Source: Brachypterus glaber
Lineage: Eukaryota; Arthropoda; Insecta; Coleoptera; Kateretidae
DNA: 64,000 bases
Assembly (NCBI GenBank): GCA_958510825.1
Contig: OY294044.1
Span: 38,613,816-38,677,815 of the forward strand
Direction of reading: 5' to 3'
Positions within the stretch are counted from its first letter, which is position 1. Each line of letters starts with the position of its first letter. Shown one piece after another: positions 32,061 to 43,364 of the stretch. Position numbers and translations under genes: made by a program. Under the pieces are notes generated by a model, which did not search any database, was not told where the DNA came from, and saw nothing but the letters and a program-made list of their open reading frames with translations.

Positions 32061-33080
32061 AAGGCATATATTTTATGCAAAGACTCAGTATGGCTATGAA
32101 TAGAGGAAACGGTATTTGCGTCATGGGAACTCATGAGGATGTGACAAAGGAAGAAATATTTTTCTCAGAAGATCCAATTATTAATTTAAAAAAAACAGAT
32201 CAGACAGCAAATAAATATAGATCAGGTAGTATCACAAAAGATGTTATCACCAATAACCATCTAAATTACAGTAATGTTGAGGATAACATGAGCGAGAAAA
32301 ATTATATCACGATCAATAAGTCAGTGGTCGGAAGTCCAGTCAGAACCCTGGGTCTTAAAGGATTAAAGAATATCGGAAACACCTGTTTCATGAACTCGGT
32401 CATTACATGCCTTTCGAACACGAAACCTTTGATGGAATACTTGAAGAAGGACAGCTATATGCAGGACATCAACATCAATATATCTAATATACACGGAGCT
32501 TTAATTAAGACATTTGCCGATGTGATAAAGGATTTATGGTCAGAAGATTCGTCTGAACGGGTAGTAAACACGGTTTCTCTCAAGAGCCAAATCCAGCGTT
32601 TCGCCCCCCGTTTTATAGGCTACACACAACAGGACGCTCAAGAATTTCTGCGGTACCTTTTGGAGAGGCTTCACGAGGACGTTAACAGGATCACGGAAAA
32701 ACCTAAACCTATATTGACCAAAATAAATAAAAAATTAAATGATAACGAAAAATCTGCAGAATCATGGTCCAGATACCTCCGGATGGACGACTCTCACATT
32801 TTGGACCTCTTCGTCGGACAACTGAAATCCACCCTCAAATGCACCCATTGCAGCCATTGTTCCGTCACATTTGAACCATTCTGGGACCTTTCTCTCTCTC
32901 TTCCACAACACACCGGTCAATTAAGTTTATCAGAATGTTTGGAATCCTTCACACGGCAAGAATCGTTAGACGGTGATGAAAGACCTACATGTTCAAAATG
33001 CAAAAAGCGCCGAAAATGCACAAAATTACAATTCAAAAATTTCCGAAAATCTTAGTAATTCACCTTAAACGCTTCTCGCC
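32061..33080 (+). pseudogene. Usp2-like ubiquitin C-terminal hydrolase, first part (Cys box and zinc finger)
   Basis: Family role: a cytoplasmic/nuclear cysteine protease that removes ubiquitin. After ~100 non-conserved residues comes LGLKGLKNIGNTCFMNSV with the catalytic Cys (Cys118 when counted from 32033), then FIGYTQQDAQEFLRYLLE, then the zinc-binding pairs CTHC and CSKC around FEPFWDLSLSL. A possible 3' splice site (AATGTTTCAG, ending 32060) precedes it; the first ATG after it is 32075. A frame change near 33035 leads to a stop at 33053-33055, while another frame continues through KILVIHLKRFSP up to 33080. There the 14.7-kb Polinton-like element is inserted, and the gene resumes at 47785. 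No intron is seen within the domain. The shift, the later stop and the insertion make it a pseudogene. Usp2/Usp21-type is judged from the box sequences. Confidence 0.85.
33075..33080 (+). other. Left 6-bp target site duplication (CTCGCC)
   Basis: CTCGCC immediately before the element; the identical hexamer is at 47779-47784. One copy belongs to the protease coding sequence (FSP codons). Confidence 0.95.
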
Positions 33081-33439
33081 AGTAGTAGGACTACCGGGAT
33101 ATAAACCCACTGTGGTAACCTGAGGAATTCTTCAGCTGAAGACATCAGCGAGTCCTGAAAAAATCCTGAAAAAACAATTAAAAAAAAAAAATTTTTTTTC
33201 AGGATTTTATTTTGTTCTTCGGTTGACGACAATGACCAGAGGGTGTCGCCACCTAGCAGTGTAAGTGAGACCAAGGATCCGGACTGCCTAGCCAGACAAA
33301 TGGGTTAAAATAAACAACTTGTTATTCAAATAATATTACCAAAGAACCTTGTTATCTGAAAAGGTCAAGATCGTATGCATACATTACAAATTATAATTAA
33401 TAATTAGGGAGCTGTAGAAAATAATTTTTTAAAAAAGTC

Positions 33440-33512
33440 TCGGCTGTTGCGGGTTTGAACCCCAGACCTATAGTTTGGTAGACGGATACGTTACGTACTG
33501 CGCCACAGAGCT
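33440..33512 (-). other. tRNA-like sequence in the left terminal repeat
   Basis: Minus-strand box A (TGGCGCAGTACG, 33494-33505) and box B (GGTTCAAACCC, 33451-33461) have the tRNA spacing. The B-box stem has one mismatch compared with the right-arm copy. Acceptor and anticodon stems do not pair well, so this is not a convincing functional tRNA. It points outward toward the element end. Confidence 0.5.
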
Positions 33513-34579
33513 CTCTGCGATACAAAATAATTTAGTTGAAAGCTTGGTATTATAAAATTATTTAAAATAAACCAAGGAGCCCTGAAAAGTTTAAAATTAT
33601 TGAAAGCAATGAGTGTCAAACCTAATCAGACTGTTAAGCCTAGCTTGTTAGCCTAAATTATGAGACCAAATTAGTAATAAATATTAAACATTGACTTTTG
33701 TAAACCAAACAAATACATATACAAATATTCTTTAGAAGTACAAAGAGCCAATACCACGTTTTCGCTCAATAATTACCAATAGACCAAAATATCAAAGAAA
33801 GATTCCGTATTGTTTCCGTAATATCTATAAATTATAAATATATAGTTAATATATGGCGTCTTCACCAAATTCTGTTGAAATAGTAATTAAATAAAAATAA
33901 TTTTAATTTGTTTCATAATTTAATAATTATTACATATTAAAAATTATTCTCAAACACATGTTGCAAAAAAGTTCTCAAAAAAGTTTAGTATACACAGAAA
34001 AAATGTTTTCTTAAATCAAGAATATTGTGATTCGTATATAACAATATTGTTGTATATTTGTATATACCACGGTACAATCAAATTACATATTTGTTTTAAA
34101 AACTATTGCAAAAAAGTATAATCACAAATATAAAAATGTTTGACGCTATTGCTTAAATATATTTCTTAGAATAGTTGTTTTAAGTGTGGTTTGTCAAGCG
34201 CGCCTAAATTATACAAAAAGTGTAATTACACACAGAGAAATGTTTCTTAAATCAAAAATATATCACATTTTTTGTGTTATACCTAATTACAGATTTTATC
34301 TTGTTTCAAAAGTTGGCAAATAGTATACACACAGAAAAATGTTTCTTAAATCAAAAATATTGTTATATCACATTTGTTTTTTCTGTGTTAAACCTAATTA
34401 CATATTTTGTCTTGTTTCAAAAGTTAGCAAACAGTATACACACAGAAAAATGTTTCTTAACCCTTACCCTCCCGAGACTAAACTAATGATAATTTTTCGA
34501 TTTACCTATACCTAAAAAGAAGAAAAAAAGAATAAAAAATACATTTTTTTGACTTTCAGGAGAGCTGTATTATACCGAA

Positions 34580-35690
34580 TTAAATTTGTATATTTGTTTG
34601 CATACATAAAAGTCTATAAAAGTATTCTGTGTTATACCTAATTGCACATTTTATCTTGTTTCAAAAGTTAGCACAAAGTATACACACAGAAAAATATTTA
34701 TTAAATCAAAAAAATTGTTATATACACCAGTATTCTCAAACAGACTTTTTCTGTGTGCAGCAGTATTTTATTATTAATGTACTGAGAAAAAAATATTTTA
34801 ATAATAATATAATTGTATTTCTTTGTGTATTTATCTTAATTTATTAATACACCGTACAATTAAATTGCATATTTGTTTAGACTTTTTATATTATAACTAA
34901 TTGTATATTTTATCTTGTTTCAAAAGTTAGCAAAAAGTATACACATGGAAAAATATTTATTAAATCAAAAAAATTGTTATATACACCAGTATTCTCAAAC
35001 AGACTTTTTCTGTGTGCAGCAGTATTTTATTATTAATGTACTGAGAAAAAAATATTTTAATAATAATATAATTTTATTTCTTTGTGTTTATATTTATCTT
35101 AATTTCTTAATACACCGTACAATTAAATTGCATATTTGTTTAGACTTTTTGTGTTTGGAACAAGATAAAATATACAATTAGTTATATTGTATATTTTATC
35201 TTGTTTCAAAAGTTAGCAAAAAGTATACACACGGAAAAATATTTATTAAATCAAAAAAATTGTTATATACACCAGTATTCTTAAACAGACTCTTTCTGTG
35301 TGCAGCAGTATTTTATTATTAATGTTCTAAGAAAAAAAATTTTTAATAATTCAATAATTTTATTTCTTTGTGTTTATATTTATCTTAATTTATTAATACA
35401 CAGTACAATCAAATTGCATATTTGTTTAGACTTTTTGTGTTATAACTAATTGTATATTTTATCTTGTTTCAAAAGTTAGCAAAAACTATACACACGGAAA
35501 AATATTTATTAAATCAAAAAAATTGTTATATACACCAGTATTCTTAAACAGACTTTCTGTGTGCAGCAGTATTTTATTATTAATCTACTTAGAAAAAAAA
35601 TATTTTAATAATTCAATAATTTTATTTCTTTGTGTTTATATTTATCTTAATTTATTAATACACCGTACAATCAAATTGCATATTTGTTTT
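34580..35690 (+). repeat. Four tandem ~265-bp subterminal units, left arm
   Basis: Each unit has TATCTTGTTTCAAAAGTTAG, AAATATTTATTAAATCAAAA, a TTTCTGTGTGCAGCAGTATT block and ends near ACCGTACAATTAAATTGCAT (positions 34849, 35114, 35399 and 35661). Shorter versions of the CTTGTTTCAAAAGTTGGCAA core occur outward at 34300-34450 and inward at 36310-36560. The last unit-like piece at 37637-37700 has been separated by a later insertion. Confidence 0.88.
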
Positions 35691-36616
35691 AAATTTAAAA
35701 TACTATTGTTGCTATATTATAGCAAAAAAGCGAAAATATTTTACAAACACAGAAAAATAAAATCTTAAATCAAGAATATGCATTAACGGAGATTTTAATT
35801 TTAGTAATTATATACTTATAATTTAATACATTTTAACACAAAAAATATCTTTAAAAACATTATTTAAGCTTACCTAAATTACTTGGGAAAATACCATATA
35901 ATGAAATGCGTAGCATTACTTTGACTTTTAAGCCCAATTATGAAAAAAAATTTTATTAATTATATTTATTTTTATTCTCTTTATTTTAATTTTATCTCAT
36001 TAATTGTATTTTTTTATAAGTTAATAATTTTATTTCTCTGGGTGTTATTTAAATTTATCTTATTATTTTAAAATAAATTAATTTTAGCTATCTCAATGGT
36101 TTGTACCTAAATTATGAAACAATTTTTATTATCAAAATTTAATCGTTTTAATATGCATATATGTATTATAAATTATAATTTATAATTGTCTAGTCAGCAC
36201 ATCGTGTATATAATTAAATTTAATCTTATTATGTATAAATAACTATCAATAATCGGTAAGTTTATCAATATCTTAGCAAAGCAATTATAAATTATTAGTT
36301 TTTAATAATTGCAGATTATGTTTCAAAAAGTTGGCAAAAAGTATACACAAAGAAAAATGTTTCTTAATTATTTTATACAAATCACATTTTGTTTTTTTTT
36401 TTGTATTATACCTAATTGAAGATTTTATTTTGTTTCAAAAGTTAGCAAAAAGTATAATTACACACAGAAAAATATTTCTTAAATCAAGAATATTGTTATT
36501 TCTCATTTGTTTTTCTGTATTATACATAATTGCAAATTTTATTTTGTTTAATTACTGTGAGCAAAAAGTATAATTACACACAGAAAAATATTTCCTAAAT
36601 TAAGAATATTGTTATA

Positions 36617-37631
36617 CAGTATAAGCTCAATAATATGAACATGCGTATATATGAACTATTAGGGTTTGAGAGCACAGAATTTTTTCTATTGACTTCTCTG
36701 TAACGTGAACATCATAAACTCTCTTTAACGTGAACAACCAGTTTTAACAAGTTTATACATATTTTTATGTAGTTGTTTCTCTTACTTAATAATCAGTAAA
36801 TTTTCTAAGAAACCGTTTTTTAGAGGTGACTTTGGTTTGTTGTAAAATAGTGTGAATAATGTGACCTTTTCTGTCAAAAATAAGACATAATTTAAAATCT
36901 AGAGAAATTGCAAATCCGCAAACATGTTTTTAACCGTTTCCTGATATACGAAAGTGCTGTGTTTGCCATACCTCGCATATTATTAAACTTTTTTTGTTCT
37001 CCAGTTGAATTAATCATATTCTTTCTTCATTCTGTAATTACGAAATAGATAAATGGAACCCATTTTCTTCTGACTTAGAGTAACATTTAATAAACCTTCT
37101 TTGAAAATGTGCGCACATGTAATTTGTGACATCTAGTACCAAACCAACTAACAATTTTTACCAGATTTTATTGTCTCCACTCTGACACATTAAGGCTTTC
37201 TAGGTTAAACTATGCAAAAGGGTAGAAATCGAAAGTTATTTAGGAACTTGACTTTTACTAATCTAGCTAAAAAGTATGAGTATGGTAAAATTAACAATTT
37301 GTTATATAAAAAATAAAAGCGTTAAAATACTTAATATTAATACTTTAAAACCAAGTAAAAAACAAACATTAAGAGCATCAGTGTTTCGAAAAATGGAAAG
37401 AAAATTTTACCAATGTTTTCTTGTATAGCTAGAAAGGAATTTTAATAATTAAAATTTTATATTTTATCATACAATTTTTTAACTAGAATAAAGTTTGGCA
37501 AAATAAAAAAGATTTAATTAACTTAAATTTCTTGTCATACAAAGCTTGAAGTATATTATATTTTCACCTGCATGAAGTCACGTTAATTTGAACAGCCCCC
37601 GGTTTTTTTTTTGTGTTCACAGCTTGTACTG
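36617..37631. mobile_element. ~1.0-kb pogo/Tigger-like non-autonomous element nested in the Polinton
   Basis: CAGTATAAGCT at the left, AGCTTGTACTG at the right, flanked by TA on both sides (36615-36616 and 37632-37633). The host subrepeat continues across the insertion (..TTGTTATA / TATTCTCAGCC..). No transposase could be read, so it is a deletion derivative. TA target plus CAGT ends fit the Tc1/mariner-pogo group. Confidence 0.65.
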
Positions 37632-37704
37632 TATAATATTCTCAGCCAACTTTTTTCTGTGTGCAGCAGTATTTTGTTATTAATTTATTGAGAAAAAAAA
37701 TCAA

Positions 37705-40700
37705 TTTTGATTCTGATAATAATATTATATTTAATAATTTTATTTGTGTTTAAAAGTTATTTTATCAATAATATGTAATAAGTTATTATTATAACATAAA
37801 ATAATTTTAGCTATAATAAGGTCAGGTTTAAATACTTTATCTTTACATGACCATAATTATAATAAGTATACACTGAAAAAATATAAAAACAATATATAAT
37901 AAAATAAAAAAATATTTATTGTTGTAAAAATACCTTCAATATAAGACATGTATTTTTCTTATTTTCTTTAATGTTGTATGCTGTATTGACAACCAAGCCT
38001 TAATTTGAACCAAAACTAATGGTCTTTTGTCTAAAAAGAACTAAAAAGGCAGTGATTTTTGCTTTTTTTTTTAATTTAGTCTGTACGCATTAATCAATAA
38101 ATTTGTATTACAAGGGTTATTCAAACAACAAGTCCAAACCTGTATTATTTTTTTTCATTTATTTCTGCCCCCAAAACTTATTTGTGTGTCTAGTAATTAA
38201 GCTTTTAGTTATTGTTTTTTGAACATTTTTTTATTTTTTTTATTAGAAAACTTTAAGAACTTGTTACGTAAAGATTAAAGAAATTTTCACAAGCTTAGTC
38301 TAAAATAAAATAACGTTATATCTTTTTAGAATAATAATCAAACTGTAATAGCAAAAATAATGCAAGTTAAAATATTTAATTTCTTTCAAATACTTAAACA
38401 CAAGTTAAAATTATTTAAATAAAATATTCCTGAAAAAAATTGTTGTAAAATTTATATTACACATTCAAATAGAGAACAAAGCATTTTTTTTTGTTTTGTA
38501 AAAAAAGTATCAAAGTGTCACGTTTTTACAACAAAAATAATTTAACAGAAAATAAAAGAAAATTAGGTTTTGATCAAGGGGTTTGTAAAAGTCAAAACAT
38601 ACATTTTCGGTAATAATATTTTAAATAACACATGGTTGAAATTAAAATAATCCTTAGAACAGTTTTTGAGGAAGTCGATTTTCAATTGTTTTTATATTTT
38701 TTTCAGTGTGTTATTTTTTTTTTGGGATATTGATTAAATGATTTAATACTATGCATTAATGCACAATAAATCTTTTCTTATCGAAATTGTTTATATAAAT
38801 TATGCAAATTTAAAATTTTAAAATATAATAATAAGCTTCATTTACAGATTTATATTATGCACCTTAAATACAATCACAAACATATATAAATATATCTCAT
38901 ACTATGAGATAGGCTTATATAAGTCTTGTAGTCGTAATATAATTTACAGTTTTAAAAGTTTCAATTTACATTTACAACGTAATACACCACTCAACAGGTA
39001 AGTTGGCATTATTATACCATAAAAGTATTAAGTTGAAAAGAAACGTTTTCTACTAGCTTTTGTTATCGAGTTGCAATTATTTTTATCTAAATTATATACA
39101 ATACATAATAAGATTTTTTAATTATTTAGCTACCCTCGTATATTAGTAAAAAATATGCAAGTATCAAGTAAATAAACTAGCTCCTAAATTGAAATACTGT
39201 AATTATATTTTTTGGCCTTTTTAATAGTCGTATCTTAAAAATGTCCTAATTTTTATTTTTCTTTCTTATCCAAGTTAAACAATATTTAAATTTGGCAATT
39301 CATAAAATATATTTAATGTTATCATTTTAAAAAATGTATATGGAGGTGAAATAAATTCTCGTTATATTTTAAAATTATACATTTTAATAGAAAAATAATT
39401 TAAAATTAAGCATTTTTTTTAATAACAAATATTTTACTATTATATATTTTTTTAATAATAATGAAAATGACTTTGTTTCTCAAAAGCTAGTAAAAAATAT
39501 TTCTGTACACTTCTTGTTTTGTTTTGTCACGAAACGAGTAATTTATTTTAGGTGAATCACCTTGTATAGTTTATTTTTAATTAATCAGATTGGGAAAGTA
39601 GTTTATGTAATAATATTATAATTATTAACACGGTATTTTTATATAAAGAGTGCGTTTTTTATTACTATGTTGTGTTTTTAGAGAAAATAACATTAAAATT
39701 AATTAACTTCAGGGCATTTGATATCACGATTTGATTTTTATTTGAAAACATTTTTTTAAATGATATCACCGGCTTAAAAGCACTAAGTCAATTTAGTTGA
39801 TCAAACTACTTATTTGTTTAATTAACAAATGGAGCATTATTAATTCCAATTTGCATTAGTTCATTTTTCCAAAAATAATTATTACAAAATTTAAATTTAA
39901 ATTTGTATCTCAGTCATGTTTTATGACTCTTTGCTTGTAAGCATACGATATATGGTTTATAGCTTGTCCTTGAATTACTAAAGGAGTTCATTAGTTGAGA
40001 TAGATAAAAAAATTATAAAAACATGTCAAAAAAATTTATGTATTCTAATTTAATAAAAATCTATTAAAATCTCTATCTCTATCTAAGGCTGGTTTTCATC
40101 GCAGACCAGTGTTTTTAATGGACTGTTTTCAATTTAATAATAAAATTATTTTTAAATACTGCAATAACATGTTTCCTTTTATTTTTACGATTTTTTTTTA
40201 TTAGTTTACCCCTTTTAACTATAATTTTTTTAATGGGATTTTAATAGGCTTTCCTAAGATTTTTTCTTATTTACAATTTTATTTTATTTTTTAAGTTATT
40301 TTAAAAAGATTTGCACAAAAATGAATTGATTTATACAACTATTTTTAAAATCAAATAATTTATTTTCCCCCTTTTAAACATATCATTTTTCGTTTCTTTT
40401 TTTCTAAAATTCTACTTTAAGTTTGAGATGAGAAACATGGGCTTAAAATTTTAAGCCTTAATATTAAACAAAAAACAGTGCTTTGTGTTACACTAACCAA
40501 TTAATTTTAACCATTTTTTTTAACTTTTTGTGTGTTTTTACGCACTTAGATCTTAATCTTATTTTTTTTATATATTGTATAATTTTCCAAAATCTCCAAA
40601 AGGCTTTTTAAATCCTTTGATACAAGGGTCTTTAATGAAAAAATAAGTCTGTCCGTTTGATGTTAGCTGCAGTATTTTGATTAATAGACCTCGCAGGCTA

Positions 40701-40975
40701 GATTGATAATCATCATCATCATCCCTTTGACATTAATATTGTTTCTTACATTATAGTTTACAAAGCACTTAGATCTCAACTTTTTATATCAAATTTAAAA
40801 CTTTATATAAAAAAATGAAAAAAAAATGTTTTTGCTTTTGAAAATTTCAAAAATATGTTTCCTTAACATTATGTCAAACTATAAATATAAGGTGCAGCAA
40901 AAGCGTAACTGTTAATAATAATTAATCAATGTTAAAATGTTTTCAATCAGTTCAGATCAGTTAAAAACAATCAGA
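37705..40975. other. Non-coding interior of the Polinton-like element
   Basis: Very AT-rich with frequent stops in all frames; no capsid, polymerase or integrase trace. One possible transcription unit start is seen: GGCTTATATAAGTC near 38921, followed about 75 bases later by CACTCAACAG|GTAAGTTGG, a good 5' splice site (38989-39003). No downstream exon was recognised. Confidence 0.45.
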
Positions 40976-40983
40976 TCAGTTAA

Positions 40984-41335
40984 AAACCCGTTATATACCC
41001 GTTTATACCTGTTTCGACCTGTTTATACCCGTTGATATACCCGGTTATACCCGTTCATATACCCGTTTATACCTGTTTCGACCTGTTTATACCCGTTTAT
41101 ATACCCGGTTATACCCGTTCATATACCCGTTTATACCTGTTTCGACCTGTTTATATCCGTTTATATACCCGGTTATACCCGTTCATATACCCGTTTATAC
41201 CTGTTTCGACCTGTTTATATCCGTTTATATACCCGTTTATACCCGTTTATATACCCGTTTATACCTGTGTCGACTAGTTTATACCCGTTTATATACCCGT
41301 TTAAAACCCGTTTATATCCGTTTATATCTGTTAAA
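40984..41335. repeat. VNTR of ~62-bp units built from 'cccgtttata' blocks
   Basis: The anchor CCTGTTTCGACCTG recurs at 41007, 41069, 41131 and 41199 (periods 62, 62 and 68). Between anchors are 12-16-base variants of TATACCCGTTTATA and TATACCCGGTTATA. The array is much richer in CG than its surroundings and begins after a short AGATCAGTTAAAAAC repeat. It lies about 350 bases beyond the 3' end of the penton-like gene. Confidence 0.88.
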
Positions 41336-41689
41336 AAACATGTCTAGGCCCGTGATGGATGAATCAGAAAAAGAACTAAAAAAGTAAATTGCAAAGCGTG
41401 GAATTATCAAAGATAAGCTTGATTTAATTAAACTATTCCCCTACAACAAATTTATGTTTTAAAATTAAAGAGTAAAATTTGAGGAATAAATTTATAGATA
41501 AAAAAATTACAAAATAAATTAAAAACGTATTTATTGTTATAGATTACTTCATAAATAATTTGTTGTGACAAAAAAAAAATCTTCGTTTTCCCTTATTGAT
41601 CTTATTTTCTATCTTTATCCCTCAAAGAAGGTTGTAAAGTCATTTTCGTACTAGGGTCTTCAGTTCGTTATTATTAGAAACAAGCCCCA

Positions 41690-42430
41690 TTATTTTTGCT
41701 TTTTCAGTTCCAATAATATTACAATTTCTTCTCCACGGAAATTTATCAAATTGGAGTTTTGATCGAGTATAGTTAGTGTTATCTTTTTTATTTGTTTTTG
41801 ATTTGTAACAGGTAGATAAATAAGATTTCTAGGCTCTATATTTATACTATAACCTGGGTCTACTCCTGGTGCAAACTGGTACAAAGTGTGTGAGGTTTTG
41901 CTATTATAGTATGAACCTGAAACAATATCACATTCTATACGAATTGTTACCACTTTAACAATATTTACAGGTAAATCTGATTCATGTAGTTTATTAGGTT
42001 CTAAAACTCTTGCTGAAAAACCAAGTAATTTTCCTATACTATCAGTGTGATTAAAGTTTATTTCATAAATACTCTCAATTTGGGACTTTAGGGTATTGTT
42101 ATTAGGGGTTAAACTGATTTTATTTTGCAAATCGGTTGAAGAAAGTTGTTTTTGCAGATATTTTTCAATGTGAGCTACTTCGTAAGCCCCCGTTGGTATA
42201 GAAATAATATGCTCCTTCTTTTTCTTTGTTTTATTTTCATCAGTATTGTTTTCAACTTCTGTGTAGTAAAATTTATTGTTTTTCCCCTCCTCAATATTAG
42301 GGATAGAGTTGTACGTATAAAACCCAATCAGTGCCAAGGAATACTGATAATCAGCGTCAAGTTCTATTGGAGGGTAATATTCTTGTGACAAAAGACTTGT
42401 ATATCCTGACAGGGTGAATGTCAGAGACAT
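41690..42430 (-). CDS. Polinton minor capsid (penton-like) protein
   Basis: An intact 246-codon ORF from the ATG at 42428-42430. The expected role is the pentameric vertex protein of a Polinton or related virus-like particle. Features seen: YYPPIELDADYQYSLALIGF near the N-terminus, then NSIPNIEEG. A charged Lys/Glu insert with KKKK follows, then LLGFSARVLEPN in the middle. The C-terminal third is beta-rich (IRIECDIVSGSYYN, NLIYLPV, NFRGEEIVILLEL) and consistent with a jelly-roll. The order and phrasing match penton-type proteins I know from insect and cnidarian Polintons. A TATA-like box lies 41 bases upstream. No stop or shift is seen although most other Polinton genes are absent. Identity is by motif recall; a structure comparison would settle it. 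Confidence 0.75.
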   Translation of the reverse strand: MSLTFTLSGYTSLLSQEYYPPIELDADYQYSLALIGFYTYNSIPNIEEGKNNKFYYTEVENNTDENKTKKKKEHIISIPTGAYEVAHIEKYLQKQLSSTDLQNKISLTPNNNTLKSQIESIYEINFNHTDSIGKLLGFSARVLEPNKLHESDLPVNIVKVVTIRIECDIVSGSYYNSKTSHTLYQFAPGVDPGYSINIEPRNLIYLPVTNQKQIKKITLTILDQNSNLINFRGEEIVILLELKKQK

Positions 42431-42461
42431 GACTATAATTGGAGAGATCTAAAACTATCAA

Positions 42462-42471
42462 GCTTTTTATA
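42462..42471 (-). promoter_or_regulatory. TATA-like box of the penton-like gene
   Basis: The minus strand reads TATAAAAAGC, 41 bases before the ATG. Transcription starting about 30 bases downstream would leave a leader of about ten bases, an arrangement more like a compact viral gene than a host gene. Confidence 0.45.
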
Positions 42472-42930
42472 AGCTATTACATAAGATTCAGATAAGATTA
42501 AGATAAAATTCAGATAATATTAAGATAAGGTTAAGATAGGATTAAGAATAATTTGTGGTTATAACCTAAATCCTTAAAACGACACTGATTTTTAGTTAAA
42601 TAAAAAATGACAAAAAATTACATTTAGTGTTTTAACAGTACAACATTAGTGAATTTTTTTTAAATGCTGTTTATTATCATCTTCTTATTACTATTACTTT
42701 CACCGAGGAAAGACTTTCTTTAGTAAAAAAATTTGACTGGCTGTCTTGAAAATTTGTGACCAAGATAACGCTTTAAGCTACATATATTTTATACCATAGG
42801 TCTAGTTTTAGGCTGCCAATTTTTTTTTTAAAAACTATAAAAAATTATAAATAAAATTCAAAAAATCTAAAAAATTTCAACTTTTTTTTTGTGTAGCATT
42901 CACAATAAAATTGATATTTTTTTCCAGTAT

Positions 42931-43362
42931 ATGCAAAGGAGAAGATTTCAGCTAGTTATTCTGTTCAGTCACTCACTGTTGCTGTTATTAAAAATATTTA
43001 AAATGAATAAGGTTGAAATTATTAAAAACTTTACAAAGGAAGTTAAAAAGTTTAATCTTCAATATAGAACAATAGAATTTAAAATAAAAACAGTACCAGC
43101 TGACAAAGAACCAGTATTATGGATGAAAGAAGCAGTTAATGAAATTATTAGAAAAGGAACTGAGGAGGTTAGTCCTACTGATCAAATTGGATTCAACTTT
43201 TACTCAAAGGACTTTAAACGTAGTGAGGGTTGGCTTCGTTTTCAAGAAGCATCAAAGGTTACTTTTAATGATATTTGGGGTATGATCTCAAAAATCTCAG
43301 AAATAAGCACTGATACATTTTGTTTGGTTGTTACCTCTGTTAAGATACCTATTAAAAAGTGA
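42931..43362 (+). CDS. Small Polinton-associated-like ORF
   Basis: Intact to the stop at 43362. ATG codons at 42931 and 43003 are both possible; I favour 43003 (MNKVEIIKNFTKEVKKF) because the residues before it are hydrophobic and unlike the rest, giving 119 residues. A pyrimidine-rich TTTTTTTCCAG just before 42928 could be a 3' splice site, so an upstream exon is possible. The middle has IGFNFYSKDFKRSEGWLRFQ and ends FCLVVTSVKIPIKK. This pattern resembles the region found before or at the N-terminus of polymerase ORFs in insect Polintons, but here no polymerase follows. Function unknown. It is transcribed opposite to, and about 500 bases away from, the penton-like gene, so the two could share an intergenic promoter region. 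Confidence 0.5.
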   Translation: MQRRRFQLVILFSHSLLLLLKIFKMNKVEIIKNFTKEVKKFNLQYRTIEFKIKTVPADKEPVLWMKEAVNEIIRKGTEEVSPTDQIGFNFYSKDFKRSEGWLRFQEASKVTFNDIWGMISKISEISTDTFCLVVTSVKIPIKK

Positions 43363-43364
43363 AA

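Larger units (their letters stand above)
33081..35845 (+). repeat. Left inverted terminal repeat of the Polinton-like element
   Basis: It matches the right arm (45258-47778) in reverse complement through scattered substitutions and small indels. Checked at the terminus, at GGGTGTCGCCACCTAG, at the tRNA-like segment, at CCACGTTTTCGCTCAAT and at GCATTAACGGAGATTTT. It is about 240 bases longer than the right arm, chiefly because it has four instead of three tandem ~265-bp units. A diverged continuation extends to about 35930. Confidence 0.9.
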
